NCBI GenBank assembly: GCA_019321725.1
Contig: CM033124.1
Coordinates: forward strand, 2,232,001-2,296,000
Direction: 5' to 3'
Length of the DNA: 64,000 nt
DNA from: Paulownia fortunei
Lineage: Eukaryota; Streptophyta; Magnoliopsida; Lamiales; Paulowniaceae
The notes beneath the pieces were generated by a model, which was given only the letters and a program-made list of their open reading frames with translations, did no database searches and was not told the origin of the DNA. This document shows positions 12,430 through 25,331 of the stretch, piece by piece. Position 1 is the stretch's first letter; every line of letters begins with the position of its first letter. A program made the position numbers and the translations under genes.

Positions 12430-13560
12430 GTGGATGTCTTTGCATGGTCAGCTTGAGATTTGAAATGGGTTGACCCCGTAGTGGCAATGCATTGTCTCAA
12501 TGTTGATTCAGGACAGCAAAATCAGTCAAATAGATAAGAAGGCATTTTGGCCTAGAAAAAGACAAAATTATTTAGTAGGAGGTTCATAAACTTATGAAAG
12601 ATGGTCAATTCAGGAAAATGCGATTTCTGAGTGGTTGTCTAATGTTGTCCTAGTTTCAAATGGTGTGGAGAAATGGAGGTGCATAGATTTTTGTGACCTT
12701 AATAAATCTTTCCCATTATCCCTTACCTAAGATAGACCAACTAGTTGATTCTACCTCGAATATAAGTTGCTTAGTATGATGGATATCTTTCAAGACTATC
12801 ACTAGATTATGTTGGCTTATGAGGATCAGAAGAAATTAAGTTTCATAACCTCTACGGGAACTTATTGTTATAAAGTAATACCTTTTGGACTTAAGAATGC
12901 AGACGCGACCTACCAGCACTTGGTAGATGAAATGTTCAGAAATCAGCTCGGGAGAAACATGGAGGTATCTGTGGATAACATGCTAGTAAGTAAAGAACCA
13001 CCTCACATGTGGTCAATCTTGCTGAGACCTTTGAGGTCTTCAGGAAGTATGATATAAAATTAAACCCAGCCAAATGTTCCTTTGGGGTCAAGTCGGGGAA
13101 CTTCCTCGGATATATGGTAACAGAGAGAGAGATTAAGGTGAACTCAAAAAAGGTTAAGGCAGTCCAGGACATGTCATCTCCTAACCAAACCTATACCAGG
13201 GGAATGTTTGTATGTATACATGGCTGTAGGTGAATTTGCAATTAGCTCGGTCCTACTCAGAGAAGAATGAGGGCTTTAGAAGCCAGTTTATTATGTAAGT
13301 AAGCTTTTACAAGGAGCTAAACAGAAATACTCGGAGGTAAAGAAAGGTGGATTGACCTTAATCATAATTACAAGAAGGTTAAGGCCTTATTTTCTTTTAT
13401 ATAAAATTATTATATGCACTAATTGGCCCTTAAAACAGGTCTTAAGTAGGCTTGAATCCTCCAAACAAATGGTGAAATAGGCAATCGAGTTAAGTGAGTA
13501 TGATGTAGACTATGAGCCTCAAGTTGCAATCAAAGCTCAGGCATTGACATATTTTTTATA
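12430..13560 (+). pseudogene. Reverse transcriptase and first RNase H remnant of the Tat element
   Basis: RT blocks seen in order: WLSNVVLVSNGVEKWRCIDF, DLNKSFPL, then from 12,809 YEDQKKLSFITSTGTYCYKV, IPFGLKNADATYQHLVDEMF, a degraded YxDD region (SVDNMLV) and KLNPAKCSFGVKSGNFLGYM. The polymerase aspartate pair is lost (DN). A jump after 13,190 removes part of the thumb and connection region. RNase H pieces follow to about 13,560 (PVYYVSKLLQGAKQKYSEVK). Frameshifts and stops make this inactive. Confidence 0.8.
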
Positions 13561-13564
13561 AGAA

Positions 13565-13930
13565 ATGACCAGACTTGAGGAGAACCAAGAAAGATGGATG
13601 TTACATGTAGACAGGTCGGCTATAATAACGGGTTATGGAGATGGGAATCTCCTAACTAGTTCTGAAGGAGATATAATAGAATTTGTTGTTAAGTTTGACT
13701 TCAAAACTTCGAATAATGAAATAAAGTATGAGGCTCTTTTGAGGGGTCTGGAGATAGCTTTGGAAGCGAGGGCGAACTGTCTGATCGTTTACTTAGATTC
13801 CTAGTTGGTGGTGCAGCAGGTAGAAGAAGATTACTAGGTATGCAAAAAGGTGATGATAAAGTATATGGAAAAGATAAACAATCTATGCTATAAGTTTACA
13901 TGGTTCGAGCTGAAGCAAATACTCTGAGCC
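13565..13930 (+). pseudogene. Second (archaeal-type) RNase H domain, Tat signature
   Basis: An open segment of 79 codons with MLHVDRSAIITGYGDGNLL and FKTSNNEIKYEALLRGLEIA, followed by CLIVYLDS. In Tat elements this second RNase H lies between the RT/RNase H and the integrase, and the pattern TSNNEAEYEALI.GL is characteristic. It is the main reason for placing the element in the Tat lineage rather than another gypsy group. A TAG follows directly after LDS, where relatives usually read Q. Confidence 0.75.
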
Positions 13931-14159
13931 AAGAATACTAGAGCAGACTACTTCTCAAAGATCGCGAGCTCGATGGTAGATTGCAAGACTAAAAAAATCA
14001 CCTTGTTGATGGCTGGTCAAGATGAGATCAGTAATAAGATAGGAGCAATGGAGGAGAAGGAGGATTGGAGAACTGAGATTCTGGATTATCTCCAAAATGG
14101 AGTTATACCAGGAAACAAAAGAGAAGTTGCTAGGTTCATGACCTAGATAGCTCGTTTTC

Positions 14160-15298
14160 ATGTCACAAGTGGATGTCTTTACAAAAGGGGCTTTGCGGTG
14201 CCATATTTACATTATTTGTCAAGAGAAGAAGGAATTTATATGTTGAAAGAAATTCACGAGGAAAGTTGTAGAGGTTATGGGGGTGTTCGGCCTCTGGTAC
14301 GTAAAGTCTCCAAGCGGTATACTTTTGGCCTTTCCTTAGAAAAAGTGCTAAGAAATTTGTGAAGCATTGTGAAAAGTGTCAAAAGAATGCTCCACTTATT
14401 CACTAACCTGCTGAGGAGCTTGGAATTATGAGTTCGCCTTTGCCCATTTGCTAAGTGGGGGATAGACATAGTAGGGCCTTTTCCATTGGACATTGAGCAT
14501 AAGAAGTTTTTAGCAGTGGCAGTGGATTATTTTAGCAAATGAGTAGAGACAAAACCCTTATCTAAAATCACAATGGCTGAAATGATGAAGTTTATCTAGA
14601 AAAACATAGCATGCATGTAAGGTCTTCCTAGGGAGCTAGTTTTGGACAATGACACGTAATTTTAGGGTGCTAAAATCTGAGCATAGTGCAAAGAAATGAA
14701 GATCGAGCATCATTTTACTTTGGTGGCCCACCCATAGGCAAATGGGCAGGTGGAATTAACCAATCGAACCATTGTCCAACTTATTAAGGCAAGACTACAC
14801 CAAGCTGGATGAAGATGGGTTGGGGAGCTAAGTTCTGTCTTATGGGCTTATCGGATGACATTTAAGACTTCAACAGGTGAAACATTGTTCGTCCTAGTGT
14901 ATGGAGCTAAAGCAGTTGTACCCGCCAAAATTGGGATGGAAACACATCGGATCCAAACTTACAATAAAAAATAAAATACCAAATTGATGAAGAAGATGTT
15001 GGATCGGTTAGATAAAAAATATGAGCTGGCTTATTTATGGATAGAAGAATCTAAGAGCATGCTCCAAGCAAGGTATAACAAAAAAGTAAAAAAGATAAAC
15101 TATTAGGTGGGAGATCTTATGTTAAGGTAAGCAGATGGTTTGAAGCCAATAGAGAAGTTAGAATCAAACTAGGAAGGACCATATAAAATGGCTCGAGTCT
15201 TAGCTGGTAGGTTCTATGAGTTGGAAGATCTTGAGGGTTGGGTGTTACCTCGACCCTGGAATATTTGTCACTTTAAAAAAATTATGTTTGAATTGTAA
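14160..15298 (+). pseudogene. Integrase of the Tat element
   Basis: Blocks in order: GCLYKRGFAVPYLHYLSREE; the zinc-binding HE...GG region; the core motif WGIDIVGPFPLDIEHKKFL; AVDYFSK; ELVLDND; VAHP*ANGQVELTNRTIV; and a C-terminal GPYKMARVLAGRFYELEDLEG segment. Stops replace Trp or Gln at several conserved sites (for example the CAG of PQANGQVE is TAG). Catalytic aspartates are still visible, but the frame is broken. Confidence 0.82.
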
Positions 15299-15364
15299 TT
15301 GAAGAATGAAGCAAGATAAATAAAATATATACTTTGATTATTTATGCTAGCTATTTGTTGAAAC

Positions 15365-15615
15365 TGTGCACCTAAAGAGAGTTTGCAGAGAACGATCTCT
15401 TTAGGTCCTCGGGTGGTTCGTAGAGGTCAAGCCAAGATCAGATCCATCTCAAAATGAAATTTCAAAAAAAAACTTAGAAAAAAAACCTTAAGAGAAAATA
15501 GGCAACTTAGGGTTCGTAGAGGTCAACCCTAACAATTTTAGTCCCTAAAGAGAGTTCATGGAGAATAATCTATTTAGGTTATCAGGGGGTCGCAGAGGTC
15601 GAATCCTTATCAAAA
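15365..15615 (+). repeat. Degenerate direct repeat downstream of Tat pol
   Basis: A segment starting CCTAAAGAGAGTT and continuing with ATCT.TTTAGGT...CGTAGAGGTC occurs near 15,371 and again near 15,543, with a partial third copy of GGTTCGTAGAGGTCAACCC between them. It is non-coding and lies just after the integrase stop. Confidence 0.6.
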
Positions 15616-15729
15616 GTAGTTAGTAATTGAGAAAGATCATTACTTAAACAAAATATATCATTCCATTCGAAAGAAGATACATATATAAAAAAAAGAAAAG
15701 TCTATTCTATTCCATAGTCGGCTACATAG

Positions 15730-17417
15730 AAGGATTTTTCAATTACCCTATCATCATTTCTCCCCCATCATCAGGCTTCTCTTTACCACTTCTTTGCTCA
15801 AGGCCATGAACAACAACCATGACCACTCATTCATCCACCTGAGGTGTAAGACTGGGAGAAACTATAGTAGTAGGTACACTAGGAGGATTCTTAGGATCTG
15901 AAGTTAGTTCTAGAGCATGGGTAGAGCTTTTCTCTAAAACTTCATCTTGCTAGCCTGCTATGGAGGGGCGCAGTTGATGGCCCTCTTCCCATTTAGGGTC
16001 ATGGTGAAGCCATGCTCGTGAGCCTGTTTTAGATAGTTATTGAACCCATGCTCAAGGTAATGTAGAGATTTATCAGTAAGGTGGTCCAGGAATTCCTCAA
16101 ACTTTAGAAATTAAGCCTTCTGATCCTCCCAGTATTACTTTAAAAATTCCTTACCAGCAATAGAAGTGACCCACTCTTGCTAACCTTTCTAGTAACTATC
16201 TTTGTAGGCTTCCATACGAGCTGAAGATGTCTGGCGAACTGTAGTTATCATTCCCTCCTCAAAATTTTAAGCAGATTCTTGTCTTTTTCATTTTCTTTTC
16301 AAAAGAGGCACAATGACCAAGGGCTAGTTGAAGTTTGGACTCCAGCTAGCTTGCTCGGATTTGGGATTGCTTTAGGTGTTGTTGCAGCTCGGCATTACTT
16401 TCTTTCAGTTACTTATTCTCTTGAAGGGCGACAGTGTGAACATTAGATCTCCAGGTCCAAAGCAAGGCCCCGAAGAGTAGGGTAGACTGCAAATAAAAAA
16501 AAGGATTACCTAAAAGAAAAAATTCTTTACTTGAAGAAAATATGAATATACGTGAGAAATTTTACATTGGGTTGGTAGCTTGCGAGCATGGAAAGTTGTT
16601 GTCGATAGTCCATGCCCGAGAGAGTGCGTTGATATATAGATGACTATATACCTCGAAGGAACTCCAAGTAAAGGTCACCATCGTTGGTCTTCAGGATCAA
16701 GTTGCTTAGTGGCTTGGGATCTTCTTGATGGGTGTGGAGGAGGCTGAATAAAGGTGTTCGGTTGGGCAGGGTGCTTGCCTGGGTTCTGGACCCGAATCTC
16801 GCAGGGCTCATTTCTTGAGGTTAGAGAAGAGGGGCGAGGAGTAGCAATGGGACATTGTTGAGGTGTTGGAGCTCATGCTATTTGGGGTTGAGGAGTGGTA
16901 GATGCAGCTCCTGTCAACTGAAAAAAGGGCAGTGTTCTTCTCAGTGTGGAAGTTGGCTACTGCTGCAACCCTATCTTCAAATGGAGGGATCAATCATCTG
17001 TTCATCATGTTGTCTGTAATAATGAAAAGAGAAGAGATAGTAAGCATAAATGTAAAATAAGAAGAAAAGTTAGTCAAAGTGAGTACCTAAAGAGTTAGAA
17101 AGTTCTTCGATGTTTTGGACTGAGCCCGAAGTGAGAATCTCATCCCAAAAGAGGACGATAAGGTCAGTTCGAGTCGCCAGAGCCATTAAGAAATATTCAA
17201 AGGGAATACTTGTGTTCTCCCTAAGCCTATTCAAACTATCCATGGACAAAATAGATACATATCTCTCGTATACGTCTGATTTGTTCGAAGGGCTAGGTTA
17301 ATCCATTTCAAGTCTATGAGGGAATAGCATTTCTAGCTGTGCCCTAAGAGCTATGGTGGATATAAGTCGGGGTAATCCAGTTGGGATGATAGGGATGGTT
17401 TTAGAGGAAGATGACAT
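15730..17417 (-). pseudogene. Antisense additional ORF (aORF) region of the Tat element
   Basis: On the minus strand, an ATG at 17,417 opens a frame starting MSSSSKTIPIIPTGLPRLIS and, after one TAA, continuing RYVSILSMDSLNRLRENTSI, FEYFLMALATRTDLIVLFWD and VQNIEELSNSL. It then meets a GTACTC splice-donor-like sequence at 17,086. A second antisense block (16,993-16,808; EDRVAAVANFHTEKNTALFS) and a coiled-coil-like block with AELQQHLKQSQ and LESKLQLAL (16,430-16,320) follow. Antisense ORFs with introns between integrase and 3' LTR are known in Tat/Ogre elements, some matching the Pfam 'putative gypsy type transposon' family. The function is unknown, and this copy carries several stops. Confidence 0.6.
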
Positions 17418-17894
17418 CTCTTTATTTAAGAAAAATATCCAATAACCAAAATAAAAAAATAGAGAGATGAGAAAAAATAGCTTGGAAAAGTAAGAAACTT
17501 GCCTGAAGTCACCGGAAGAATGTCGAAAATTCACTGAAGTAGGAAAAGATAGAAGTTTGGGAGGAAGAGAGTCTGTGAATCAAAAGAAAGCAAAAAAGTA
17601 AGTGGGGAAGGCACAAAATGAGTCCTTTTATTAGGGAAAAAAAGAGACAAAATGGAGCAATCTTGGACATAGAAAGACTATGGCCATTAATTGAAAGGAC
17701 ACATGCAGAGGGAAGATCAACTCTGATAGATGAATGGATGTGTACTTAATAGCAGAGATTTCATGCTTGGGAAATTGAAATTGGCATAGGAGGTTGATTG
17801 ATTTATTTGAATTTCACTTAAATTTGGATGAGATCTTTTCACTTTTACTCTACTCGAGATCATTGCCTGGGCTCTAGAAATGTGGAGGACAAGA

Positions 17895-18367
17895 TGATGT
17901 AACCTAATTTCGGCCACAATAACGTGGGTCTTGTGCAGATAAACTTAACAAGATAAACCCTGAGATGTATGGGTAAGGATCAAGTTGGCACTGGCATAAG
18001 AAAACAAGAGCCTCTATCCCGAACTAAACCTCGAAATTAATTTATCGATGTAATAGGTCTAACTCGATCTTGATAAGATCTGCTTGGGAGAAAATTGTCT
18101 TACTCAGCTCGAGCCCTGTGGAATGCGGGCTTCTATTTGAATCTTGTAACAAATTATTAATAGATAAGAAGGAATATTACATGGAATGAATTTAAAAATT
18201 GAAGAAAATTTATCTCTAATTCGTTTATGCCTAAAAGGGAGAATTTAACCTTTTTGCCCTTATGCATGTCATGACTATAAATTGGAGACTTGAAGTATGG
18301 TTTCTTTTTTTAGATTCTCATTCATTAATTCAGCACATTTCATTATTTCACCTTAAGATTTAATCGT
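17895..18367 (+). repeat. 3' LTR of the Tat element, first segment
   Basis: Starts TGATGTAACC after a purine-rich tract (GTGGAGGACAAGA) that can serve as the polypurine tract. Matches the 5' LTR up to the TTAAGATTTAATCGT region, where the Athila element begins. Confidence 0.8.
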
Positions 18368-20120
18368 TGATAAGTGCATATTTTAATATATTTTTTAATC
18401 AAATTATTTATACTTTCCTTACTTTATTCTTGTTAATATTATAGTTTTATTAATATTTTATGTTAGATAATCAATGAACAAAAAGAGATCAAAAAGAGCC
18501 AAAATGAAACAAAAGAAGATAACACATTTCGTGAGCAAGTTGGAAGAAAATATTTTATTGGATAAAAAAATCATCACAATTAAAGGGAAATGGTCATTTT
18601 TTCCTAAGTCCATCATATGTAGATCAAAATATTTACAAGAAATTACTTGGACATTGAAAGTGATTGTTGGCTTGCATTAAATTCAAAATAAGCATATTTC
18701 CAAACTTGGGCAGTTTTTGTATTTTGAGCATAACTTTATGTTCAAAAGCCTTATAGACCGAATATTACTTTATTTATATTTAAGAAATAGAACTATAACT
18801 TTTCTATTTGAAACTCAGCTCAATTTAGTCTTGATTAAAGTAAAAAATGTATCCAAGTGGGTGTATTAGAAGAAATCTATCTATGATGACACATCTCCTT
18901 AAACCAAGCATAATTTTCTCCCTAGTAGTTTAAATTAGATGATTCAAGTTGGAAAATGAAGCTAATAGACCAATATATAGCTTTTATGTTGATAAAGTTT
19001 CCAAAATCAACTGATTTCATGGAAAACAATGTATGACTGAAAAGGACATGTGAATTTAGAGCATATTGAAGTAAAATTTAGAGTGCATTTGGATAAGTCA
19101 ATTTAGGTACCCTTCTACTATAAATGGGAGCTATTGAATGATATTCAACACACACAAAAACCTTAGAGAGGAAATGAAAGTTTTATTGTTATCTTTCTTC
19201 AGGCTAAGTTTTCAGATAGTAATAAAAATATATTCTCTAGTTTTTCTTCCATTTCTAGTCTTTTATACTTTTATTATGTATTTCTAAATTTTATCTAGTT
19301 GAGGAGAAAAGTTGAACCTCTTGATGGAGAAAAATGAACGATTATAAAGGTCCATAATCTTCAGATATGTTGTACTATTGTTTTAGTTTTTTGTTAAAAT
19401 CTTTCTTGTTTTGTGGTGATTTTTGATTTATGTGTCACCAATGGTACAACAAATACTTAGGTCATTTACCTTATTATATGGTTCTACTCCATCGACCGCT
19501 AACATGAAAACTTTATATATTGCAGACAAAGGTGTAAATAAATACTTAATCTCATAAATAAGTATTGGCGCTTAACCCTTTTTGTTTAGTGACGATTCTT
19601 GATTTTTGTATCACCAATGGCACAACAAATACTTGGGTTCATTTAACTTATTGCATGATTTAACTACATCGACTGTTAACGTGAAACTTTGATTTGTTGT
19701 AGACAAAGGTATGCATAAATACTTGATCCCATAAATATATATTCATGTTAAGAGATAATTTGCAAACAGTAAGATAATATCATGATTACCTTAATGCATG
19801 AGTTATTTGATAACATTTTTCCATTAGAACCTTTATTGTGTATGGATTCCAATAGTGACTTTTAAAATAGGTAAAAAAAATAATAAATAATCATTCCTCC
19901 ATCAAAAACTCAAGAATGAATCTCTAATTCTCAATACTTTTATTACTTTGATTTCTTAGTTATAACATAATATTTTTTTTATAATTTAACTAGATTTAGC
20001 CAATCAATAAAAAAAACTCAAAAATTTCAAAAAACTTCCTTGTGGATTGACCTCGGACTCCCGAGAAATTTATTACTTGACACAACCTGCATTTGGGTTT
20101 GCAACCTTAAAATTGTAACA
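18368..20120 (+). repeat. 5' LTR of Athila element 1
   Basis: 1,753 bp, long as is usual for Athila. It contains two copies of an internal ~176-bp tandem repeat (about 19,410-19,760; the motif TCACCAATGG recurs at 19,435 and 19,611). A short ORF inside (18,474-18,680) starts MNKKRSKRAKMKQKK and is LTR sequence, not a gene. Confidence 0.88.
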
Positions 20121-20320
20121 AGTTTTTGGAGTTGTTGTCAGGGAAAGCGAGGTAAGTATTCAGGTTTGTAAATATTTTCCCTTTGTAAATATTGTATGTT
20201 TGTTTTCTTTACAATTATATGTTTATATGGTATCATAATCTTAATTCTCGTCATTTAGTTAGAAATAATTCTAAAACTTTATTTGAAAATTTGTTTGAGT
20301 GACCTCCACAAACTTCCACC

Positions 20321-21420
20321 ATGGCTGAAAATAAAAGTGTCCAAAATGAAAATGACAATCAACAAGTGCGTACCATTCGTTATTATTTGCAACCTCCTCG
20401 AAATTCTTTTATTTCTTATTTTATTTTTTCTCTCAATGCAAATCACTTTCGATTCAAGTTAGGTATGATGCATTTATTTCCTAATTTCCATGGTTTAGAC
20501 TCTGAAAGCTCTTACTTGCATCTAAAAGAATTTAATAAAGTATGTGCTACTTTTGAAGCTTAAACTCTGTACAAATAAGATCGTTAACCTCAAATTATTT
20601 ATTTTTTCTTTAAAAGATAAAGTAAAAACTTAGTTTAACTCTTTAAAACCTAGGTCAGTCCACACTTGGCAACAAATGCAAGCTGATTTTTTGAAAAAAT
20701 TATTTCCAACTCAAAAAACTAATACTTTGAAAAGACAAATCCATGTTTTTTTTTTCAAAATTCTAATGAAGCTTTCTTTCAATATTGGGAAAGATTTAAA
20801 GATTTGTTGAATTCATACTCACATCATAGTTTTGAAAAATATTTAATTAGTTTCTTTTTACGAAGGTTTAACTTGTGAAATAAAATAATTTATTGAAACA
20901 ATATGTAATGATGAGTTTCTTGATAAAGAACCTGATAAAACCTTAGAATATCTAAACCATTTGGTAGAAAACTCTCAATCATGGCATAATGTCGATTCTT
21001 CAAAAAATTCTATTAGATCTAATCTTGTTAATAGTAATAAAGAAAAATATTACCTTAGTCAAGAAGATGATTAAAATGTTAAGATTGCTAGTTTAACAAG
21101 AAAAGTTTAGGCCATTAAACTTAAAAAATAAAGAAAATTTAATTTGTGCAAGATGAAGAAATTTGTAGCATTTGTGAACTTGTGAGACACACCACCAATG
21201 AATGCCCAAATATTCTAGCACAAGCAGATGTCATGAACATATTCAAAAAGTCTTTTCATTCTTCATATTCTAAAATTTACTATCCACAATGGATAAATCA
21301 TCCCAATTTTAGTTGGCGAAATGAGAACCGTGTCCAATCACTACATTCACAAAAAGTCACCGAACTTTTATTTTTATCGAGCTCCACATACAAAATTCAT
21401 TGAGGAAACTTTGTAGCATT
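20321..21420 (+). pseudogene. gag of Athila element 1
   Basis: Starts at ATG 20,321 with MAENKSVQNENDNQQVRTIR and YYLQPPRN, followed by the Athila gag hallmark FPNFHGLDSESSYLHLKEFN and VCATFEA. A zinc-knuckle-like segment (CSICELVRHTTNECPN) is at about 21,164-21,210. Several stops and frameshifts separate these blocks. Confidence 0.82.
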
Positions 21421-21509
21421 CATGCATAGATAAATAAACATCAATAACTAGACTTCACAATCCATCAGTTAGATCAAAAACATACTTTCAACACTAACAG
21501 CTTATTTGC

Positions 21510-24500
21510 GTACTCGTGAAAAAAGGTAAGTTTTATGTTCAACCTCAACCTAATCCTTCCACTCAGTGCTATGTTTCTTTTTCATATGGAAATTCAATCA
21601 AGGAAGCTAATTCGATCACAACTCTTCAAAATGGAAAAGTGGTTGACAGGACTATTCATTCTAAGGACAAAATTTCTAATCCACCTTCAGAAATGAAAAA
21701 TGGAAGTAATCTTGATGATGAATATAAGTTTAATGAAGGTGAATTTAAAAATAGTAGAAAAAAAAATACTCACCTCTAGCTCATTTTTCTCAAAGATTAG
21801 AACCAAATCAGAAATTAAATTCAAATACTGAAATCTTTAAAAATTTTAAACAAGTCAAGATTAATATTTTATTGTTGGATGCAATCAAGAAAGTTCCACA
21901 TTATGCCAAATTTTTAAAAAATTTATGTACAATAAAAAAAAAACATCATGTACTAAAGAAGACATTTATAACTGAAAGTATTAATTCAATCATTCAACAA
22001 TTCACTATATCCAAGTATAAAGATTCAGGTTGTCCAACCATTTCATGTACCATAGGAAACACTATCATAGAGCGTGTTTTGCTTGATCTTGGTGCTAGTG
22101 TAAATCTTCTACCATTCTGAGTTTATGAATAGTTAGGTGTGAGAGAACTTAAAACAACTTTTGTTGTACTCCAACTAGCTGACCGTTCGATTAAAGTTCC
22201 AAATGGAGTAGTAGAAGATATGTTGGCACAAATTGATAAGTTTTATTTTCCAATGAATTTCATTATTTTGAACACAGAGCCTGTTGCACATACATATACA
22301 CAGATTCCTATCATTTTGCGTTGTCATTTTCTTGCAACTTCAAATGTTTTGATTAATTGTAGGAATTGTATTTTGAAGTTATCTTTTGAAAATATGACTT
22401 TGGAACTAAATTTGTTTAATGTTTGTAAACAACTTATAGAAGATGTCGAAGTATAGAAAGTGAATCCAATCAAGAAACTTGTTCACAATATTTTACTATC
22501 ACTAATTTCTTTCAAATCAACAGTACAATCTATTCGATCAAGTATTAACGCTCATATGATTGATTTGAAACATTTATCATTTGATTTGAAATACTCTTTC
22601 GTGGGTGAGAATGAGACTTTTCCAACAATAATTTCTTCCAAACTTGATACATCCCAATAAGGTAAGTTAATCAAAATTCTGAAAGTGTATAAGAATGTAT
22701 TAGGATGGACAATTGCTGACATTAAAGGTACTAATACTTTAATTTGCACACATAATATCTAGAGGAAAATACTAAAACTTCTAGAGAGATGCAATGAAGA
22801 CTAAATCCTAATATGAAAGAAGTAGTGAGAAATGAAGTCATTAAACTCTTAGATAATGTAATTATTTATCCTATTTCTGACAACAAGTGGATGAGTTCTA
22901 CTCAAGTTATACCAAAGAAATCCGGAGTTACTGAAGTCAAGAATGAGAATGATGAATTCATTCCAACTAGAGTTATTACTGGTTAGCGAATATGCATTGA
23001 TTATAGGAAATTCAACTCATTTACTAGAAATCATTCTCCATTACAATTTATGAATCAAATTTTAGAAAGAGTTACGGGACATGAGTTTTACTACTTGTTA
23101 AATGGATATTTTGGGTATAATCAAATTGCAATTGCATTTAAAAATTCAGAGAAAACTATTTTTACATGTTTTTTTACTACTTTTGCATATCAAATTATGC
23201 ATTTTGGATTATGTAATATACCAACTATATTCCAACGATGCATACTTAACATTTTTAGTGACATGGTTGAACATTTTCCTAAAATCTTCATGGATGATTT
23301 TTCTATTTTTTTTGTAATTTATTTGATGATTGTTTGTTTAATTTAGAAAAGATTTTAATTAGGTGTGAAGAAAAGAACTTTGTACTCAGTTAGGAGAAAT
23401 GTCATTTTATGGTAACAGGTATTGTTCTTAAACACATTATTTCTTCAAAAGGTATTGAAGTAGACAAATTTAAAATTAATTTAATTGTCAATTTGTCAAT
23501 ACCAAAATCTGTGAATGAGGTAAAATTATTTTTAGGACATGTTGGTATAGAAGATTTATCAAATATTTAGTATAATATTTAAACCTTTATATAATCTTAT
23601 AACAAAAGATACTATTTTTGAATAAACTGAAAATTATGAAAATGCTTTTGCTAAGCTTAAAAGTATGCTTACGTCTGCTCTAATCATACAAACTCCAGAT
23701 TGAACTTTACTTTTTTGAAATAATGTGTGATGTCAGTGATTATGTTGTTAGAGCTATTTTATGGGGAAAAAGGATAAGAAGCCATATATTATTTACTATG
23801 CAAGTAAACATTTGAATAATTCTCAATTGAATTATTCAACAATTAAAAAAAAATTACTTGTTATAGTTTTTGTATGGGACAAATTTAGATCTTATTTTGT
23901 TGGCTCACTAGTTGTTGTTTTTAGTGATTATGCAACTTTGATAAAAAAATAAATGTCAAACCTAGACTGATTAGGTGGATTCTCTTACTCCAATAATTCA
24001 ACATTACGATTTGAGATAAGAAAGAAATAGAGAATATGGTGGATGATCATTTGCCAAGACTTGTTTATGATTACTTATTTCAAACCACACCCATTAATGA
24101 CACTTTCCCTTATGAACAATTATTTAATGTATTTATTTTACCTTGATTTGCTGATATTGTTACTTTTCTTATGACATGAAAGATGTCACCGAATTAGAAT
24201 TCACAAGGTAAAAAGGAGTTTTTGATCGAGGTGAAAAGTTTTTATTTGGATGAACCATACCTATTCAAATATTATCCTGATAAAATCTTTCAGAGATGCA
24301 TGCCTGACAATGATAAATGTAATATTCTTAAATTTTTTCACTTAGGAGCATGTGGTGATCATTTTTCGGCAAAGAAAACTGTTTCAAAGACCTTGCAATT
24401 GGATTTTATTGACCAACTCTTTTCAAATATACTTACACTTTCTGCAAAAGTTGTGAAAATCATCAAAAGTTAGTATCCATTTCAAAGCGAAACATGATGC

Positions 24501-25331
24501 CCCTATACCCCATCTTAGTGATTGAAATTTTTTTACTATTGGGGTGTTGACTTTATCCGATAATTTTTATTATCATTTGGTTTTATTTACATATTGGTGA
24601 TCATAGATTATGTCTCAAAATGGATTGAGGCAATTCTCTGTCAAAACAATAATCACAAAATAGTGATAAAATTTTTGAAAGAAAATATTTCAAATCGATT
24701 TGAAATTTCTCGATCCATTATCAGTGATGGTGGAAAATAGTTTTGTAACAAAATTTTTGGAACTTTAATGAGAAAATATGGAATCATACATAAATTTGCG
24801 ATCACTTATCAACCTCAAACAAATGTACAAGTTGAACTTGTAAATAGGGAGATAAAATAAATTTAGAAAAAGACAATTAACCCAAATCTACTTACTGATA
24901 CACTTTTGGCATATAGAACTGCTTTTAAAAATTTATTAGGCATGTCTTCTTATATGATAGTTTATGAAAAACTTCGTCATTTACCTCTTGAACTAGCTTA
25001 TTGGGCAATCAAATTATTTAACTTCAACCTTCATTACACTTCAAAACTACACAAATTACAAATCAATGAATTTCAAGAATTGAGAAATGATACATATGAA
25101 AATTCTACAATTCGTAAAGCAATAATCAAAGAATTTCATGATAATAAAATTTCAAGAAAAATATTTGAGGTTGGTCAAAAAGTTTTACTTTATAATTGTC
25201 GATTGCATTTATTTTCTGGAAAATTGAGATCAAGGTGGAGTGATCCTTTTATTGTAAAAGAGGCATATCCTTATGGGGCGATTTACATTGAAAATCCTAG
25301 AAATAGTAATGTATTCAAAGTAAATAAATAA
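21510..25331 (+). pseudogene. pol of Athila element 1 (protease, RT, RNase H, integrase)
   Basis: Protease: LLDLGASVNLLPF near 22,081-22,118, then VVLQLADRSIKVPNGVVEDM and IDKFYFP. RT: NEVIKLLDNVIIYPISD, ICIDYRKFNSFTRNHSPL, LNGYFGYNQIAIAFKNSEKT and the polymerase motif FMDDF at 23,287-23,301. RNase H: KKPYIIYYASKHLNNSQLNY near 23,776. Integrase: CMPDNDKCNILKFFHLGACG (zinc domain, HHCC partly lost) near 24,298, core remnants at 24,560-24,860, and a 141-codon open C-terminal part from 24,906 (MAYRTAFKNLLGMSSY, LPLELAYWAIKLFNFNL, SGKLRSRWSDPFIVKEAYPY). The order matches Ty3/gypsy. It is inactive through frameshifts and stops, though individual blocks are well preserved. Confidence 0.85.
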
